Assembly: GCA_009692365.1 (NCBI GenBank)
Contig: SHZJ01000005.1
Span: forward strand, 1-64,000
Reading direction: 5' to 3'
Source: Gammaproteobacteria bacterium
GTDB lineage: Bacteria > Pseudomonadota > Gammaproteobacteria > Ga0077536
DNA length: 64,000 bases
Position numbers and translations under genes: made by a program. Position 1 is the first letter of the stretch, and each line of letters opens with the position of its first letter. The notes beneath the pieces are model-generated. The model saw only the letters and a program-made list of their open reading frames with translations. It made no database searches and was not told the origin of the DNA. Shown piece by piece: positions 29,621 to 38,644 of the stretch.

Positions 29621-30457
29621 ATGAACGCCATTAGTGACATTCGAGCGCCCACTCTTGCGGGCGATCTCCCGGCCAAGATCAGTTACATGCTGCCGATGGC
29701 CCAGAAACCATCGCGCTACTTATGCACGCCGCCAGAAGGCGCGCCAGAGTTGAACTGGCAGCTCGGTGAGGCCAGTGTAACCATGCACGACGCGCGAGCA
29801 CGGCTCGCCAGCTTATCGTTGGACCAGCAGGGCTTCACCATGACCCAGGCGCCGACGGCGATTACTGACTTCTACGACCACAATCAGGTTTTACAAAATT
29901 ACTACCCTGAGGTCGAGCAACTGGTCAGGAAAGCGACCGGTGCGCAGAAAGTCGTGGTGTTTGATTACAACTGTCGTAGCGGCTCGAAAGAAGGTCGCCA
30001 GAGAACGGGCGCATTTCCGCCAGCGCGCTTCGTACACGCGGACTACACGGTGAAGTCGGCACCGCAGCGTGTGCGCGATCTGCTGCCGGCAGCTGAAGCG
30101 GAAGCACGGCTTCGGGGCCGCTACGTATTCATCAACGTATGGCGCCCAATCGCGGGTCCGATTGAGAATGACACGCTAGCCTTATGTGATGCGCAGTCGG
30201 TCACAAGCGACGACTTAGTAACGACCGGTTTGATCTATAGCGATCGGCAGGGCGAGTTCTACAACGTAACCTTCAATGCGAATCATCGCTGGCACTATTT
30301 TCGCCATCTGCAGACTAACGAAGTGTTGGTATTCGTTAATTTTGACTCGCGCGAGCGGAAAGTTGTACCGCACGTTGCGTTCGACGATGCCACGGCGGCA
30401 CCGAATGCGCCGCCGCGTGAAAGCATTGAAGTGCGCGCGATCGCTTTCTTTTCGTGA
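29621..30457 (+). CDS. CmcJ/NvfI/AsaB-like Fe(II) oxygenase family protein
   Basis: The 278 residues match the CmcJ/NvfI family of putative Fe(II)/2-oxoglutarate enzymes, known from cephamycin (CmcJ) and fungal meroterpenoid (NvfI, an endoperoxidase) pathways. Seen here: VVVFDYNCRSG, RFVHADYT with a His139-x-Asp141 pair, FINVWRPIAGPIENDTLALC, and VVPHVAFDDATAAP ... PPRESIEVRAIAFFS with His251 and Arg266. The metal-triad and co-substrate roles are inferred. ATG 29621 has a strong AAGGAGT. It is flanked by two GFA paralogues. The substrate is unknown. Confidence 0.8.
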   Translation: MNAISDIRAPTLAGDLPAKISYMLPMAQKPSRYLCTPPEGAPELNWQLGEASVTMHDARARLASLSLDQQGFTMTQAPTAITDFYDHNQVLQNYYPEVEQLVRKATGAQKVVVFDYNCRSGSKEGRQRTGAFPPARFVHADYTVKSAPQRVRDLLPAAEAEARLRGRYVFINVWRPIAGPIENDTLALCDAQSVTSDDLVTTGLIYSDRQGEFYNVTFNANHRWHYFRHLQTNEVLVFVNFDSRERKVVPHVAFDDATAAPNAPPRESIEVRAIAFFS

Positions 30458-30629
30458 GGTGATTGCGGCCGCGTTTGACTGAGAGATTTGCGGTGCCCTC
30501 GATGTCGCTCAAGCAGCATGGCATGCTGAACTGGCAGATGGGGCCATGTGCTCGGGCCGGCAGCGCGAATTGCGGTGAGCCCGAATTGCCGTCGAACTGT
30601 GCAAATATTAATCCGAGGAGGGTATCCCA

Positions 30630-31049
30630 ATGTCTACCCTGAGGGGCGGTTGCCGGTGCGGGTCGATCCGTTACGAATGTCTGGCCGAACCTTCGGCGAT
30701 TTCATTATGCTACTGTCGCGACTGCCAGAAGGCTTCGGGCGGGCCGTTCTGCAATTACGCTGTGGTCCCAGCAGAGGCCGTCCGTGTCACCGTGGGGCAG
30801 ACGAGGAGCTATTGCGTGCAGGCCGCCAGCGGCAGTGCGGTGAAGCGCGAATTTTGCGCGGAATGCGGCAGCCCGCTCTTCGCCAGCAACGGCCACGTAT
30901 TCGTGCTGGCGGTGGGTTGCCTCGACGAGGCCCGAACACTCGCGCCGACGATCGCGATCTGGCTAGACAGTGCCCAGCCGTGGGCGCCAGTGCCTGCCAA
31001 TGTGGAATGCTTCGCGGAGAACCCGCCGTTGACGCTCGGCGGTGACTGA
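30630..31049 (+). CDS. GFA family protein, copy 2
   Basis: The 139-residue zinc-fold protein has GGCRCGSIRYEC, LCYCRDCQKASGGPFCNYAVV and FCAECGSPLFASNG. It is clearly paralogous to the GFA protein at 29101 (shared CYC-x-DCQ, VVPAEA, CGSPLFAS and IAIWLD/IWFD ends). ATG 30630 follows a strong GAGGAGG. A 172-bp gap separates it from the CmcJ-like gene. Its function is unknown; the pairing with the oxygenase suggests an aldehyde or thiol-adduct step. Confidence 0.87.
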   Translation: MSTLRGGCRCGSIRYECLAEPSAISLCYCRDCQKASGGPFCNYAVVPAEAVRVTVGQTRSYCVQAASGSAVKREFCAECGSPLFASNGHVFVLAVGCLDEARTLAPTIAIWLDSAQPWAPVPANVECFAENPPLTLGGD

Positions 31050-31291
31050 CTTACAGCTGTCGGAACGCCGATGATGGTGGCCGGAGACGGTGGTCGACAG
31101 CGGGCCATTGGGGAAGCTGGCACCCGCTCCCGGGCGCTCAGCTGAGCAAATGGCTGGCCCCAACCTAAGTCTGCAAGTGTTTATGACGGACACTTGCGAC
31201 GATTTTGTATCGGTGGATCCGCCCGGATCGTAGGCCGTTCTTTTTATTTTTAAATTCAAACCGGACGACGGTGCTAGACGGAGTGCGTGTA

Positions 31292-32179
31292 ATGCTCGAC
31301 GAGCGATGGGTAACATTCTTTAGCGAAGGGTCGCGCGTGGTAGGCGATCTGTTCCTACCCACCGGAATGCAGCCGGGAGAAAGGCGTGCGGGCATTGTGC
31401 TGTGCCACGGGTTCACCGGCGTGCGGGAGCTCTCGCTGCGCGACTATGCGCAGTGTTTCGCGGAGGCCGGGTTCGTTACGTTAATTTTCGATTACCGGGG
31501 ATTCGGCGAGAGCGAAGGCCCAAAGTGGCGCTTGATCCCGCTCGAGCAAGTGGATGATATCCGCAATGCCTTAACTTGGCTCTCGGCGCAGCCCGAGGTT
31601 GACGCGACCCGCATCGGTCTGTGGGGCACAAGTTTTGGTGGTGCCCATGTGCCGTACGTAGCGGGGATTGATCCACGGGTCAGGGCGGCAGTCGCGCAGG
31701 TCGGTTTCGATACGGGCGAGACTTTTCTCATCGACGTACGCAATGAGAGCGAACGTAGCGAGTTGCAGCGGCAGATTGAAGAAGACCGTCGCTTGAGGGT
31801 CCTGACGGGCCGAGGCCGCGACATCGATCCCTTCCAGCGCGCTCTGGAAAATCCGCACGCCAGCGGATTCATGGCCGAGGCGTTGCGTCGTCATCCGCAC
31901 ATGCGCTGCCTATTGTCATGGGAGACGTGGGAGAAAACACTTGAATACCGACCACTTGACGTTGTCGCGAAGATCTCACCGCGTGCGTTGCTTTTGATCG
32001 CCGCAGCGCAGGACACGGTATGTCTCCCAGCCGGTTACCGTCGGCTTTACGACCGCGCAGGAGAACCGAAGAAATTATTGACGTGGCCGATCTCGCACTA
32101 CGATATTTACGCGGGCGAGTGGTTTAGCAAGTCAGCGAGCGAGGCGATCGCGTGGTTCAATACGTATTTGAAAGCATAA
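31292..32179 (+). CDS. Alpha/beta hydrolase
   Basis: The 295-residue hydrolase has the oxyanion motif CHGFTG (38-43), the nucleophile elbow GTSFGG with Ser114, Asp241 in AAAQDTVC and His269 in ISHYDIY, a complete catalytic triad. It resembles dienelactone-hydrolase/FrsA-like and X-Pro-peptidase-like acyl hydrolases without a signal peptide. ATG 31292 has GGAG 8 bases upstream; the frame is open from 31205. It is the last intact gene of the accessory segment. Confidence 0.85.
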   Translation: MLDERWVTFFSEGSRVVGDLFLPTGMQPGERRAGIVLCHGFTGVRELSLRDYAQCFAEAGFVTLIFDYRGFGESEGPKWRLIPLEQVDDIRNALTWLSAQPEVDATRIGLWGTSFGGAHVPYVAGIDPRVRAAVAQVGFDTGETFLIDVRNESERSELQRQIEEDRRLRVLTGRGRDIDPFQRALENPHASGFMAEALRRHPHMRCLLSWETWEKTLEYRPLDVVAKISPRALLLIAAAQDTVCLPAGYRRLYDRAGEPKKLLTWPISHYDIYAGEWFSKSASEAIAWFNTYLKA

Positions 32180-32200
32180 CCATCAGCGGCTAGATCCCCG

Positions 32201-32662
32201 TTACACACCCAAGTGTGTGACAGGGGCCCAGTAGTCTTGGTTTTGCACCCCATAAAATTGTTCGCGAAACCAGTGCCGGGGCGTGTAGGTCTGATGCAGC
32301 GCGCCCGGCAGGATTAGCGGAAGATGGCGTGCACGCATTTCGTCGGACTGGGCCTCACTGATTCCGGACCCGAGGGTCAGCAAATGCTTATGCGGAATAC
32401 GTCACGCTTCTGAAAGCACCTAGCGACAAAGCCTTGAACGTTCAATAAGCTTTTCGAGAAGCGCGTCAGATTCCTCAGCTCTCTCGACGCCAATCTCTTC
32501 CAGTACACACACGGCAACAAAGCCGATGGCTGCATTGGCGGTATATTCTTCGGCACGAATGTCCAACGCGTTAGCCCGCTCCTCGGAGAAGCCGAATAAC
32601 CATCGAAGCTGCCGGCCAGCAGTGGATCCCTATTCGGTCAGTATCGTCAGCAGAGCGCCCAT
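32201..32662 (-). pseudogene. Decayed gene; 3' part resembles the EcoRII-type restriction endonuclease C-terminus
   Basis: One minus-strand frame is coding-like across this span but is broken by stops at 32632-32630 (TAG), 32422-32420 (TAG) and 32404-32402 (TGA). After the last break it reads RIPHKHLLTLGSGISEAQ followed by SDEMRARHLPLILPGALHQT. That pattern (KHLLTL, then xxISxxQxxEM, then LxLVxPxxLHxTY) is, from memory, characteristic of EcoRII-C-like type II restriction enzymes, and VLSEA between two stops also fits the preceding helix. The 5' part (RWLFGFSEERANALDIR and on) I do not recognise. No cognate methylase is in the window. Confidence 0.55.
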
Positions 32663-32964
32663 CTTGGCGCGGCGCGAGACTCTGTGTGTATTCACGCGGG
32701 TTTAGGACAACCGCTGCGGCGCCAAATGTCTAACGACAAAAACCACGGAAAATGCATCAGCAAGTCGAATGCTGTCGCGGAATCGCAAAGGCCATTGGAC
32801 CCTGTGGTCGGCGGAGCAAAACCCGGTGTTCCAGACTTTAGGCTTAGTGCGGGTGACTTTTAGTAAGGGCGGGTGACAACTTGCCTGATGGCGCTGAAGT
32901 CGGTATGCGGCGATCCAATCTTTCGGTTATTCTCACAGCCCTTTTTTGCTGGTGGGTGCACGCA
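32663..32964. other. Gene-poor stretch before leuB
   Basis: I see no convincing gene here. A 45-codon plus-strand frame (ATG 32726 to TAG 32863) has no ribosome site and no family I recognise. GCGGGTGAC occurs twice, at 32849-32857 and 32869-32877 (20 bp apart), and could be a regulator site for leuB. TTGCCT near 32880 with TATGCG 17 bp on is a weak possible promoter. Confidence 0.5.
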
Positions 32965-34038
32965 ATGGCGCACAAGATTTTGCTGATCGAGGGTGATGGC
33001 ATTGGTCCAGAAATCGTGGCTGTGGCGCGCGCGGTGCTGGGCGCCCTGCGCGAGCGCTATGGGCTGGCCGTTGAGTTGGAAAACGCCCTGATGGGCGGTT
33101 GTGCGGTGGACGCTTGTGGCGACCCGCTGCCCGCGGCAACGTTGGCGGCGGCCCACGCCGCGGATGCCGTGCTGCTCGGCGCGGTGGGCGGGCCCAAATG
33201 GGACCGCATTGCCCGCGACCAGCGGCCGGAGCGTGGTTTGCTGCGGCTGCGGGCCGGGCTTGAACTGTTCTGCAATCTGCGCCCCGTGCAGCTTTTCGAG
33301 GCCCTCGCCGACGCCTCGACGCTCAAGCCAGAGGTGGTCCGGGGCTTGGATATCGTGATCGTGCGCGAATTGACCGGCGACATTTACTTCGGCCAACCGC
33401 GCGGCATCGAAACCCTCCCCGACGGCACCCGCACGGGTCGTAACACCATGATTTACGCCGAGTCCGAAATCCGTCGCATCGCGCACGCGGCCTTCCGCCT
33501 TGCCGGCCAGCGGCAGGGACGGTTGTGCTCGGTGGACAAAGCCAACGTGTTGGAAACCACCGAACTGTGGCGCGAGGTGGTCAGCGAACTGGCGACGCAG
33601 TACCCGGCCGTGACGCTCAGCCATATGTATGTCGACAACGCTGCGATGCAGTTGGTGCGTGCGCCTAAACAATTCGACGTCATTGTCACCGGCAACCTGT
33701 TTGGCGACATCCTCTCGGATTTAGCCTCGATGCTCACCGGCTCCATCGGCATGCTGCCGTCGGCCTCCCTCGATGCCAATAATAAAGGTCTGTACGAGCC
33801 TATCCACGGCTCGGCCCCCGACTTGGCGGGCCGCGATCTGGCCAACCCGCTGGCCACCGTTTTGTCGGTCGCCATGCTGTTACGGCACTCGTTGAACGAA
33901 GTCGCGCACGCGCAGCGTATTGAGGAGGCGGTGGCGAAAGTGCTGGCGGCAGGCGCCCGCACCGCGGATATTCAGGGTCCCGGCCTGCCGGTGTTGGGCA
34001 CGCGGGAGATGGGTGCACGGGTCGTCGCCGCGCTCTAA
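32965..34038 (+). CDS. leuB: 3-isopropylmalate dehydrogenase
   Basis: LeuB oxidatively decarboxylates 3-isopropylmalate in leucine synthesis. The 357 residues show [28 protein letters not shown], the Arg-rich [37 protein letters not shown], the Lys/Asp catalytic set [18 protein letters not shown], and [21 protein letters not shown] 32965 gives the family start. In many gammaproteobacteria leuC and leuD lie just upstream; here that position holds the accessory segment. Confidence 0.97.
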   Translation: MAHKILLIEGDGIGPEIVAVARAVLGALRERYGLAVELENALMGGCAVDACGDPLPAATLAAAHAADAVLLGAVGGPKWDRIARDQRPERGLLRLRAGLELFCNLRPVQLFEALADASTLKPEVVRGLDIVIVRELTGDIYFGQPRGIETLPDGTRTGRNTMIYAESEIRRIAHAAFRLAGQRQGRLCSVDKANVLETTELWREVVSELATQYPAVTLSHMYVDNAAMQLVRAPKQFDVIVTGNLFGDILSDLASMLTGSIGMLPSASLDANNKGLYEPIHGSAPDLAGRDLANPLATVLSVAMLLRHSLNEVAHAQRIEEAVAKVLAAGARTADIQGPGLPVLGTREMGARVVAAL

Positions 34039-34061
34039 GCGTGGGGCGCAAGGAACCGACA

Positions 34062-35084
34062 ATGAAACGCAAATTCGATGTGGCGGTGGTGGGGGCAACT
34101 GGCGCGGTCGGCGAAGCCATGCTGTCTATTTTAGCCGAACGTAAATTTCCCTACGGGAAGGTCTATGCGGTAGCCAGTGCCCGTTCGGCAGGTAATCGGG
34201 TGGAGTTTGCCAAGAGTTATCTCGCCGTGCAGGACCTCGACACCTTCGATTTTAGTACGGTCCAAATTGGCTTGTTTTCGCCTGGCGCGGCGGTCTCGGC
34301 GGTCTATGCGCCGAAGGCGGCGGCGGCGGGCTGTGCGGTGATCGACAACACCTCACAGTTTCGCTACGAAGCGGATGTGCCGTTGGTCGTGCCCGAGGTT
34401 AACCCCGAGGCCATCAGTCAGTGGCGCGCGCGCGGCATCATTGCCAATCCCAATTGCTCGACGATCCAGATGCTGGTGGCGCTCAAGCCGCTGCACGATG
34501 CGGTGGGGATCGAGCGTATCAACGTGTGTACCTATCAGGCTGTTTCGGGTACCGGCAAAGAAGCGATCGAAGAACTGGCGAGCCAAACGGCGGCTTTGCT
34601 GAACGGCAACGCCGTGGCCGCCAAGGTTTACCCGCGCCAGATTGCGTTTAATTGCTTGCCGCAAATCGATATCTTCATGGACAACGGTTACACCAAAGAA
34701 GAAATGAAGATGGTGTGGGAAACCCGCAAAATTCTGGCCGATGACACCATTCAAGTGAACGCAACGGCGGTGCGAGTGCCGGTGTTCTTTGGGCATTCCG
34801 AAGCAATCCACATCGAGACGCGGCACAAAATTGAGGTGACAACCGCGCGTGAATTGCTGCGCAAAGCCCCCGGGGTCAAGGTCATCGACGAGCGCCGCGA
34901 TGGGAGCTACCCCACGGCTGTCACCGACGCCGCAAATCGCGATGCGGTTTTTGTCGGGCGCTTGCGTGAGGACATTTCTCACCCCCGCGGACTGAACCTC
35001 TGGGTGGTGGCGGACAATGTGCGTAAAGGTGCCGCACTTAATAGTGTTCAGATCGCCGAAATTTTGGTAAAAAACTATCTATAA
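34062..35084 (+). CDS. asd: Aspartate-semialdehyde dehydrogenase
   Basis: Asd reduces aspartyl phosphate for the lysine, threonine and methionine branches. The 340 residues include the NADP loop VVGATGAVGEAMLSIL, SARSAGNRV, the catalytic Cys in ANPNCSTIQM, the substrate Arg/His region (VFFGHSEAIHIETR) and the C-terminal LNLWVVADNVRKGAALNSVQ. This is the ~340-residue (Pseudomonas Asd2-like) branch and not the ~367-residue enteric branch. AAGGA precedes ATG 34062. It supplies the pathway containing dapB, dapD and dapC. Confidence 0.97.
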   Translation: MKRKFDVAVVGATGAVGEAMLSILAERKFPYGKVYAVASARSAGNRVEFAKSYLAVQDLDTFDFSTVQIGLFSPGAAVSAVYAPKAAAAGCAVIDNTSQFRYEADVPLVVPEVNPEAISQWRARGIIANPNCSTIQMLVALKPLHDAVGIERINVCTYQAVSGTGKEAIEELASQTAALLNGNAVAAKVYPRQIAFNCLPQIDIFMDNGYTKEEMKMVWETRKILADDTIQVNATAVRVPVFFGHSEAIHIETRHKIEVTTARELLRKAPGVKVIDERRDGSYPTAVTDAANRDAVFVGRLREDISHPRGLNLWVVADNVRKGAALNSVQIAEILVKNYL

Positions 35085-35214
35085 GTTATAGTTAACTTTG
35101 GATTGTAAAGTTCCGTCGCAGGTCGCGCGCTGATCCTGCAACTGGGCCCGCTACCCGGTTGCAGACACTAGCTCGCCGATCCGCGTCTACCCAGTGCGAT
35201 TGAGGACAGCCATC

Positions 35215-38200
35215 ATGCTACGGAAAACCGCCGTTGCGCTCGCCATCTCCCTGGTGATGCCTTCCGCCGTCTGGGCGGTCGGCCTTGGTGCCCTCAAAAC
35301 ATCCTCCATGCTCAGCCAACCTTTCGTTGGCAAGGTCGACATTCTGGGTGCGACCGCCGCCGATTTCCAAACCCTCAGCGTAAAACTCGCGGACGCCGCG
35401 CAATTTGAACGCGCCGGGATTACCCGCACCGCGGGGTTGCTGAAACTCAGGTTCGAAATCATCGTCAACGCGGGCGGCGTCGACTACATCCGGGTTACCA
35501 GCAGCGAACCGGTGCGCGAACCCTTTCTCGATTTCCTCGTCGAGATGACCTGGGCTCAAGGAAGCATGGTGCGCGAATACACGGTGCTGCTGGACCCCCC
35601 GATCTACGTCTCCCGGCGCACGCCTAGCGCCGCCCCGGCGCGGCTGGTGGCGGCGAGTGCCCGGGCCGAGCTGGCCACCCCGCCGAACGGCACGCAGACC
35701 CTAATGGTCGCGGCCAATGACACCGCATGGGCGTTGGCAATGCGCTACCGCGTTGACCCCTCGGTTAGCGTGCAACAAATGATGCTGGGCCTAGTGCGCG
35801 CCAATCCCGAGAGCTTCCCGACCGGCAACGTCAACGTGCTCAGAGCGGGCGCGGTGCTGCGGATCCCCGCTGTGGCCGACGTCAGTGCCATCTCCCGCGC
35901 CGCGGCCGCGGCGGAAATCCAGCGCCAAACCCAAGCTTGGCAAGATTACCGCCGTGGGGTGGCGGCTCAGCCAGCCCTGCAAATGTCCGACCCGCCGGTG
36001 GGCGAGGCGGCAGCATTGCCCCCGCTGGAAGAAGCGCCGGACACGCCCGCGACCCCCGCTGCCGCCCCCAAGGTCGCGCGGCTGGAAGTGGTCACGCCGG
36101 TCCAGCCGCAGGCTGCGGCCGTGCCCGCAAGCAAGGGTGGCCTGCCACCCAGCGATGCCACCACCGATATTCTGGGAGAGGAAGCGGCGACCACACAGAC
36201 CAGCGAAAGCGCTGAACTCACCGCCAAATTGACTGAGGCCGAGGGCATCATCGATTTGCTGCAACGCCAAGTGCAAATCAAAGACGAGGAACTCGCCCGT
36301 TTGCAGGCCACGCTCGCCGGCGCTGGCGGTTTAGCAAGCACCCCAGCAGTAGCCCCCGCGGCCGGCGCGCCAGCGGCACCCGCGGCCGCGACGCCCGCCG
36401 ACCCCTTGACGGCGGCGCTGGACGCGGCAACGCCCGCGTCCGACACCGCAACGCCCGCGTCCGACACCGCACCGCCGACGGTGACCGCGAGCCAGCCGCC
36501 GCCCGACACCGCGACGCCCGCGCCCGACCCCGCGCCGCCGACGGTGAACGCGAGCCAGCCGCCGCCCGCCAGCCCCCCCGCGAACGCGCCAACAACCATC
36601 CCTGCACCGCCAGTAGTCCCGGAGCCGGAGACGGCCTTGGATGCTCTAGTACCGGCGTCTTGGCGCAATCTCGTGCCGGGCGGCGCACTGGCCATCATCG
36701 GGATTCTGGGCACTTTGCTGGCACTGGGTGTCGCCGCACTGGTGCGCACGCTGGCCGGGCGGCGCGTGCTGGGCGAGCGGGCGTCGCCACCCGCAGCAGC
36801 CACGCTGGTCGCGGTGGTTGCGCCTGCGCCGTCGCCAACTCAGCCCGTTGAGGCGCCAACTGACGTGCTCCCAACGGACGCGTTTGACCCCTTCTCGCGC
36901 ACGCTGGAAACCTCCAGCGAGGCGTTGACCGGCGAACCGGCGCTCGACCCGCTGGAGGAGGTTAACGTCTATCTGGCCTACGAGAGGTTCGACCAGGCCG
37001 AAGAACTGGTCCGTGAGGTCATTGCGCGCTATCCCCGCGAACCCAAGTACCAGTTGCGGCTGCTGGAAATCTACTACTCCGCCAACCGACCGGAGGCCTA
37101 TGAAGTCGCGGCGGCGGAGCTGCGGCTAGCGGTGGGCGAGAACAGTGCGCTGTGGGAAAGCGCGGTGGCGATGTGGAACGAGATGTCGCCCACGCACGCC
37201 CTGCTGGCCCCGCACGAGGTCGAGCCCGCGGGCGCGGCGGCCATTCCGGGCGGTGCTTCGGTTGAATTTGTGGACCTTACGACGCTGGGTGAAACCCCGC
37301 CGAGCGACACCTTGGGAGAGCTAGACTTCGACCTCGGCGAGCTCTCCGCTGACAGCGTTTTGGGCGACGTGCTGGACTTCACTAGCGACCAGATCGACGA
37401 GCGCCATGTGCTCGATTTGACGTCCACCGTTGAAAAACTAGAGCAAGCAGGTTTTCTACCGAAATCGCCGCCCGAGCCCGCGCCCGAAATTTTTGATGTG
37501 TCGGGCGAGTCGGCCGCAGGCGCCCCCTTGCAGCCGCCCTACGAAATCACCAACGAGAACGTCGGCTTGCTGGACCTCAGCGCCACCGGTGACGTTTTTG
37601 ACGAACCCTCAGCGGATACGCTGGCGGGCTTAACGGCGACGGCGTCCAGTGACGGCCTTGGGGTTGATGCCACTGGTGACGAATTGCTCGAACTGGATTT
37701 CGACCTGAGCGAAAATAGTCTGCCGCCAGAAGCCTTCGTGGCGGTCGCCGGCGAGCTGGATTTCGACCTCGCAGGCTTGGCCAGCAACGCGGGCGAGGCG
37801 CCAGCTTACGACCCCAATAGCTTGGCTGTGCCGCCCAAGGGTGAGTCCACCGCGCCGCTCATCAACCTCACGAACCTCCCAGAGCCGGCCGAGGAAGAGT
37901 TTAGCTTTGACCTCGAACTGGACAATGACAGCGGCTACAACTTCGATGACCTGAACATCGCCGCCGACGTCGAGCAAGATTTGCAGCTCCAAAACCCCCC
38001 GTTGGACCTGCAGGGCACGGCGAACGCGGACGCCTCGGACGAGGAACTGGCGTTTGATCTCGCGCTTCAAGACACCACTGATTTCGCTGGTGTCGGGGTG
38101 GACGACACCCTCGAGATGCCCATCCCCGCCGGGGTCCGTTTACGGCAGACGCCCGAGGAGTCCCTAGAAGACTTAACCCGCTCGTTGGAAGCCTCGCTGG

Positions 38201-38598
38201 CGGGGTTTGACTTCGAACAGGATGGCGCCACTGACGAGCCCGCCTTTGATTTTGACCTCTCGCCGGGCACCAAAGCCCTAGGCGATAACGACGCGCTGGA
38301 TCTGGAATTTGAGTTGGACTCGCCCGAGCCAGATGGCACCAACAACTTTGACCGCGATGATGACGCGGCGTTGGAGGCCACCGGCATGCATTTTGGCCGC
38401 ACCTCGCTGCGCGCTGACGACGCTGAAGAAGGTCTCCCTGCGGGGGTGGAAGAGGCCGAAAACAAGCTCAATCTGGCGAAAGCCTACATCGAATTGGGAG
38501 AACACGAAGCGGCGCGCACCATGCTCGAGGAAGTTGAGCGCGAGGGCACCCCGGGCCAGCGCGACGCCGTGCGGCGGCTTTTGGGGCAGATCCGCTAG
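35215..38598 (+). CDS. fimV: FimV-type polar hub protein
   Basis: The 1127-residue protein has a signal peptide (1-~22, cleavage after VWA), the FimV N-terminal domain, a LysM-like peptidoglycan-binding segment (about 160-220, NDTAWALAMRYRVDPSVSVQ), a coiled coil (about 325-365), a Pro/Ala repeat region, one membrane segment (about 487-511), and a long acidic cytoplasmic part ending in the conserved FimV C-terminal TPR (NKLNLAKAYIELGEHEAART). In Pseudomonas and Vibrio homologues FimV localises polar complexes for type IV pili or flagella. The leuB-asd-fimV-truA order is conserved. Confidence 0.95.
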   Translation: MLRKTAVALAISLVMPSAVWAVGLGALKTSSMLSQPFVGKVDILGATAADFQTLSVKLADAAQFERAGITRTAGLLKLRFEIIVNAGGVDYIRVTSSEPVREPFLDFLVEMTWAQGSMVREYTVLLDPPIYVSRRTPSAAPARLVAASARAELATPPNGTQTLMVAANDTAWALAMRYRVDPSVSVQQMMLGLVRANPESFPTGNVNVLRAGAVLRIPAVADVSAISRAAAAAEIQRQTQAWQDYRRGVAAQPALQMSDPPVGEAAALPPLEEAPDTPATPAAAPKVARLEVVTPVQPQAAAVPASKGGLPPSDATTDILGEEAATTQTSESAELTAKLTEAEGIIDLLQRQVQIKDEELARLQATLAGAGGLASTPAVAPAAGAPAAPAAATPADPLTAALDAATPASDTATPASDTAPPTVTASQPPPDTATPAPDPAPPTVNASQPPPASPPANAPTTIPAPPVVPEPETALDALVPASWRNLVPGGALAIIGILGTLLALGVAALVRTLAGRRVLGERASPPAAATLVAVVAPAPSPTQPVEAPTDVLPTDAFDPFSRTLETSSEALTGEPALDPLEEVNVYLAYERFDQAEELVREVIARYPREPKYQLRLLEIYYSANRPEAYEVAAAELRLAVGENSALWESAVAMWNEMSPTHALLAPHEVEPAGAAAIPGGASVEFVDLTTLGETPPSDTLGELDFDLGELSADSVLGDVLDFTSDQIDERHVLDLTSTVEKLEQAGFLPKSPPEPAPEIFDVSGESAAGAPLQPPYEITNENVGLLDLSATGDVFDEPSADTLAGLTATASSDGLGVDATGDELLELDFDLSENSLPPEAFVAVAGELDFDLAGLASNAGEAPAYDPNSLAVPPKGESTAPLINLTNLPEPAEEEFSFDLELDNDSGYNFDDLNIAADVEQDLQLQNPPLDLQGTANADASDEELAFDLALQDTTDFAGVGVDDTLEMPIPAGVRLRQTPEESLEDLTRSLEASLAGFDFEQDGATDEPAFDFDLSPGTKALGDNDALDLEFELDSPEPDGTNNFDRDDDAALEATGMHFGRTSLRADDAEEGLPAGVEEAENKLNLAKAYIELGEHEAARTMLEEVEREGTPGQRDAVRRLLGQIR
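36427..36573 (+). repeat. In-frame tandem repeats in fimV (21 bp x2, then ~63 bp x2)
   Basis: A 21-bp unit encoding ATPASDT is repeated exactly (36427-36447, 36448-36468). A larger ~63-bp unit (36448-36510 and 36511-36573), encoding ATPASDTAPPTVTASQPPPD and a near copy, overlaps it. The Pro/Thr-rich spacer lies in the periplasmic part just before the membrane segment. Such repeats change length readily between strains. Confidence 0.8.
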
Positions 38599-38644
38599 CG
38601 TTGACTCGGGCGGGTGGCCGCTCGGGTTGGACCTCGCCGCCAGC

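Noticed and set aside
32726-32863. 45-codon plus-strand frame starting MSNDKNHGKC
   Set aside because: No ribosome site, no recognised family, and it overlaps decayed DNA; likely chance.
35967-36803. 278-codon minus-strand frame opposite the repeat region of fimV
   Set aside because: It is a Gly/Ala/Val-rich mirror of the Pro/Ala repeats, with no support as a gene.
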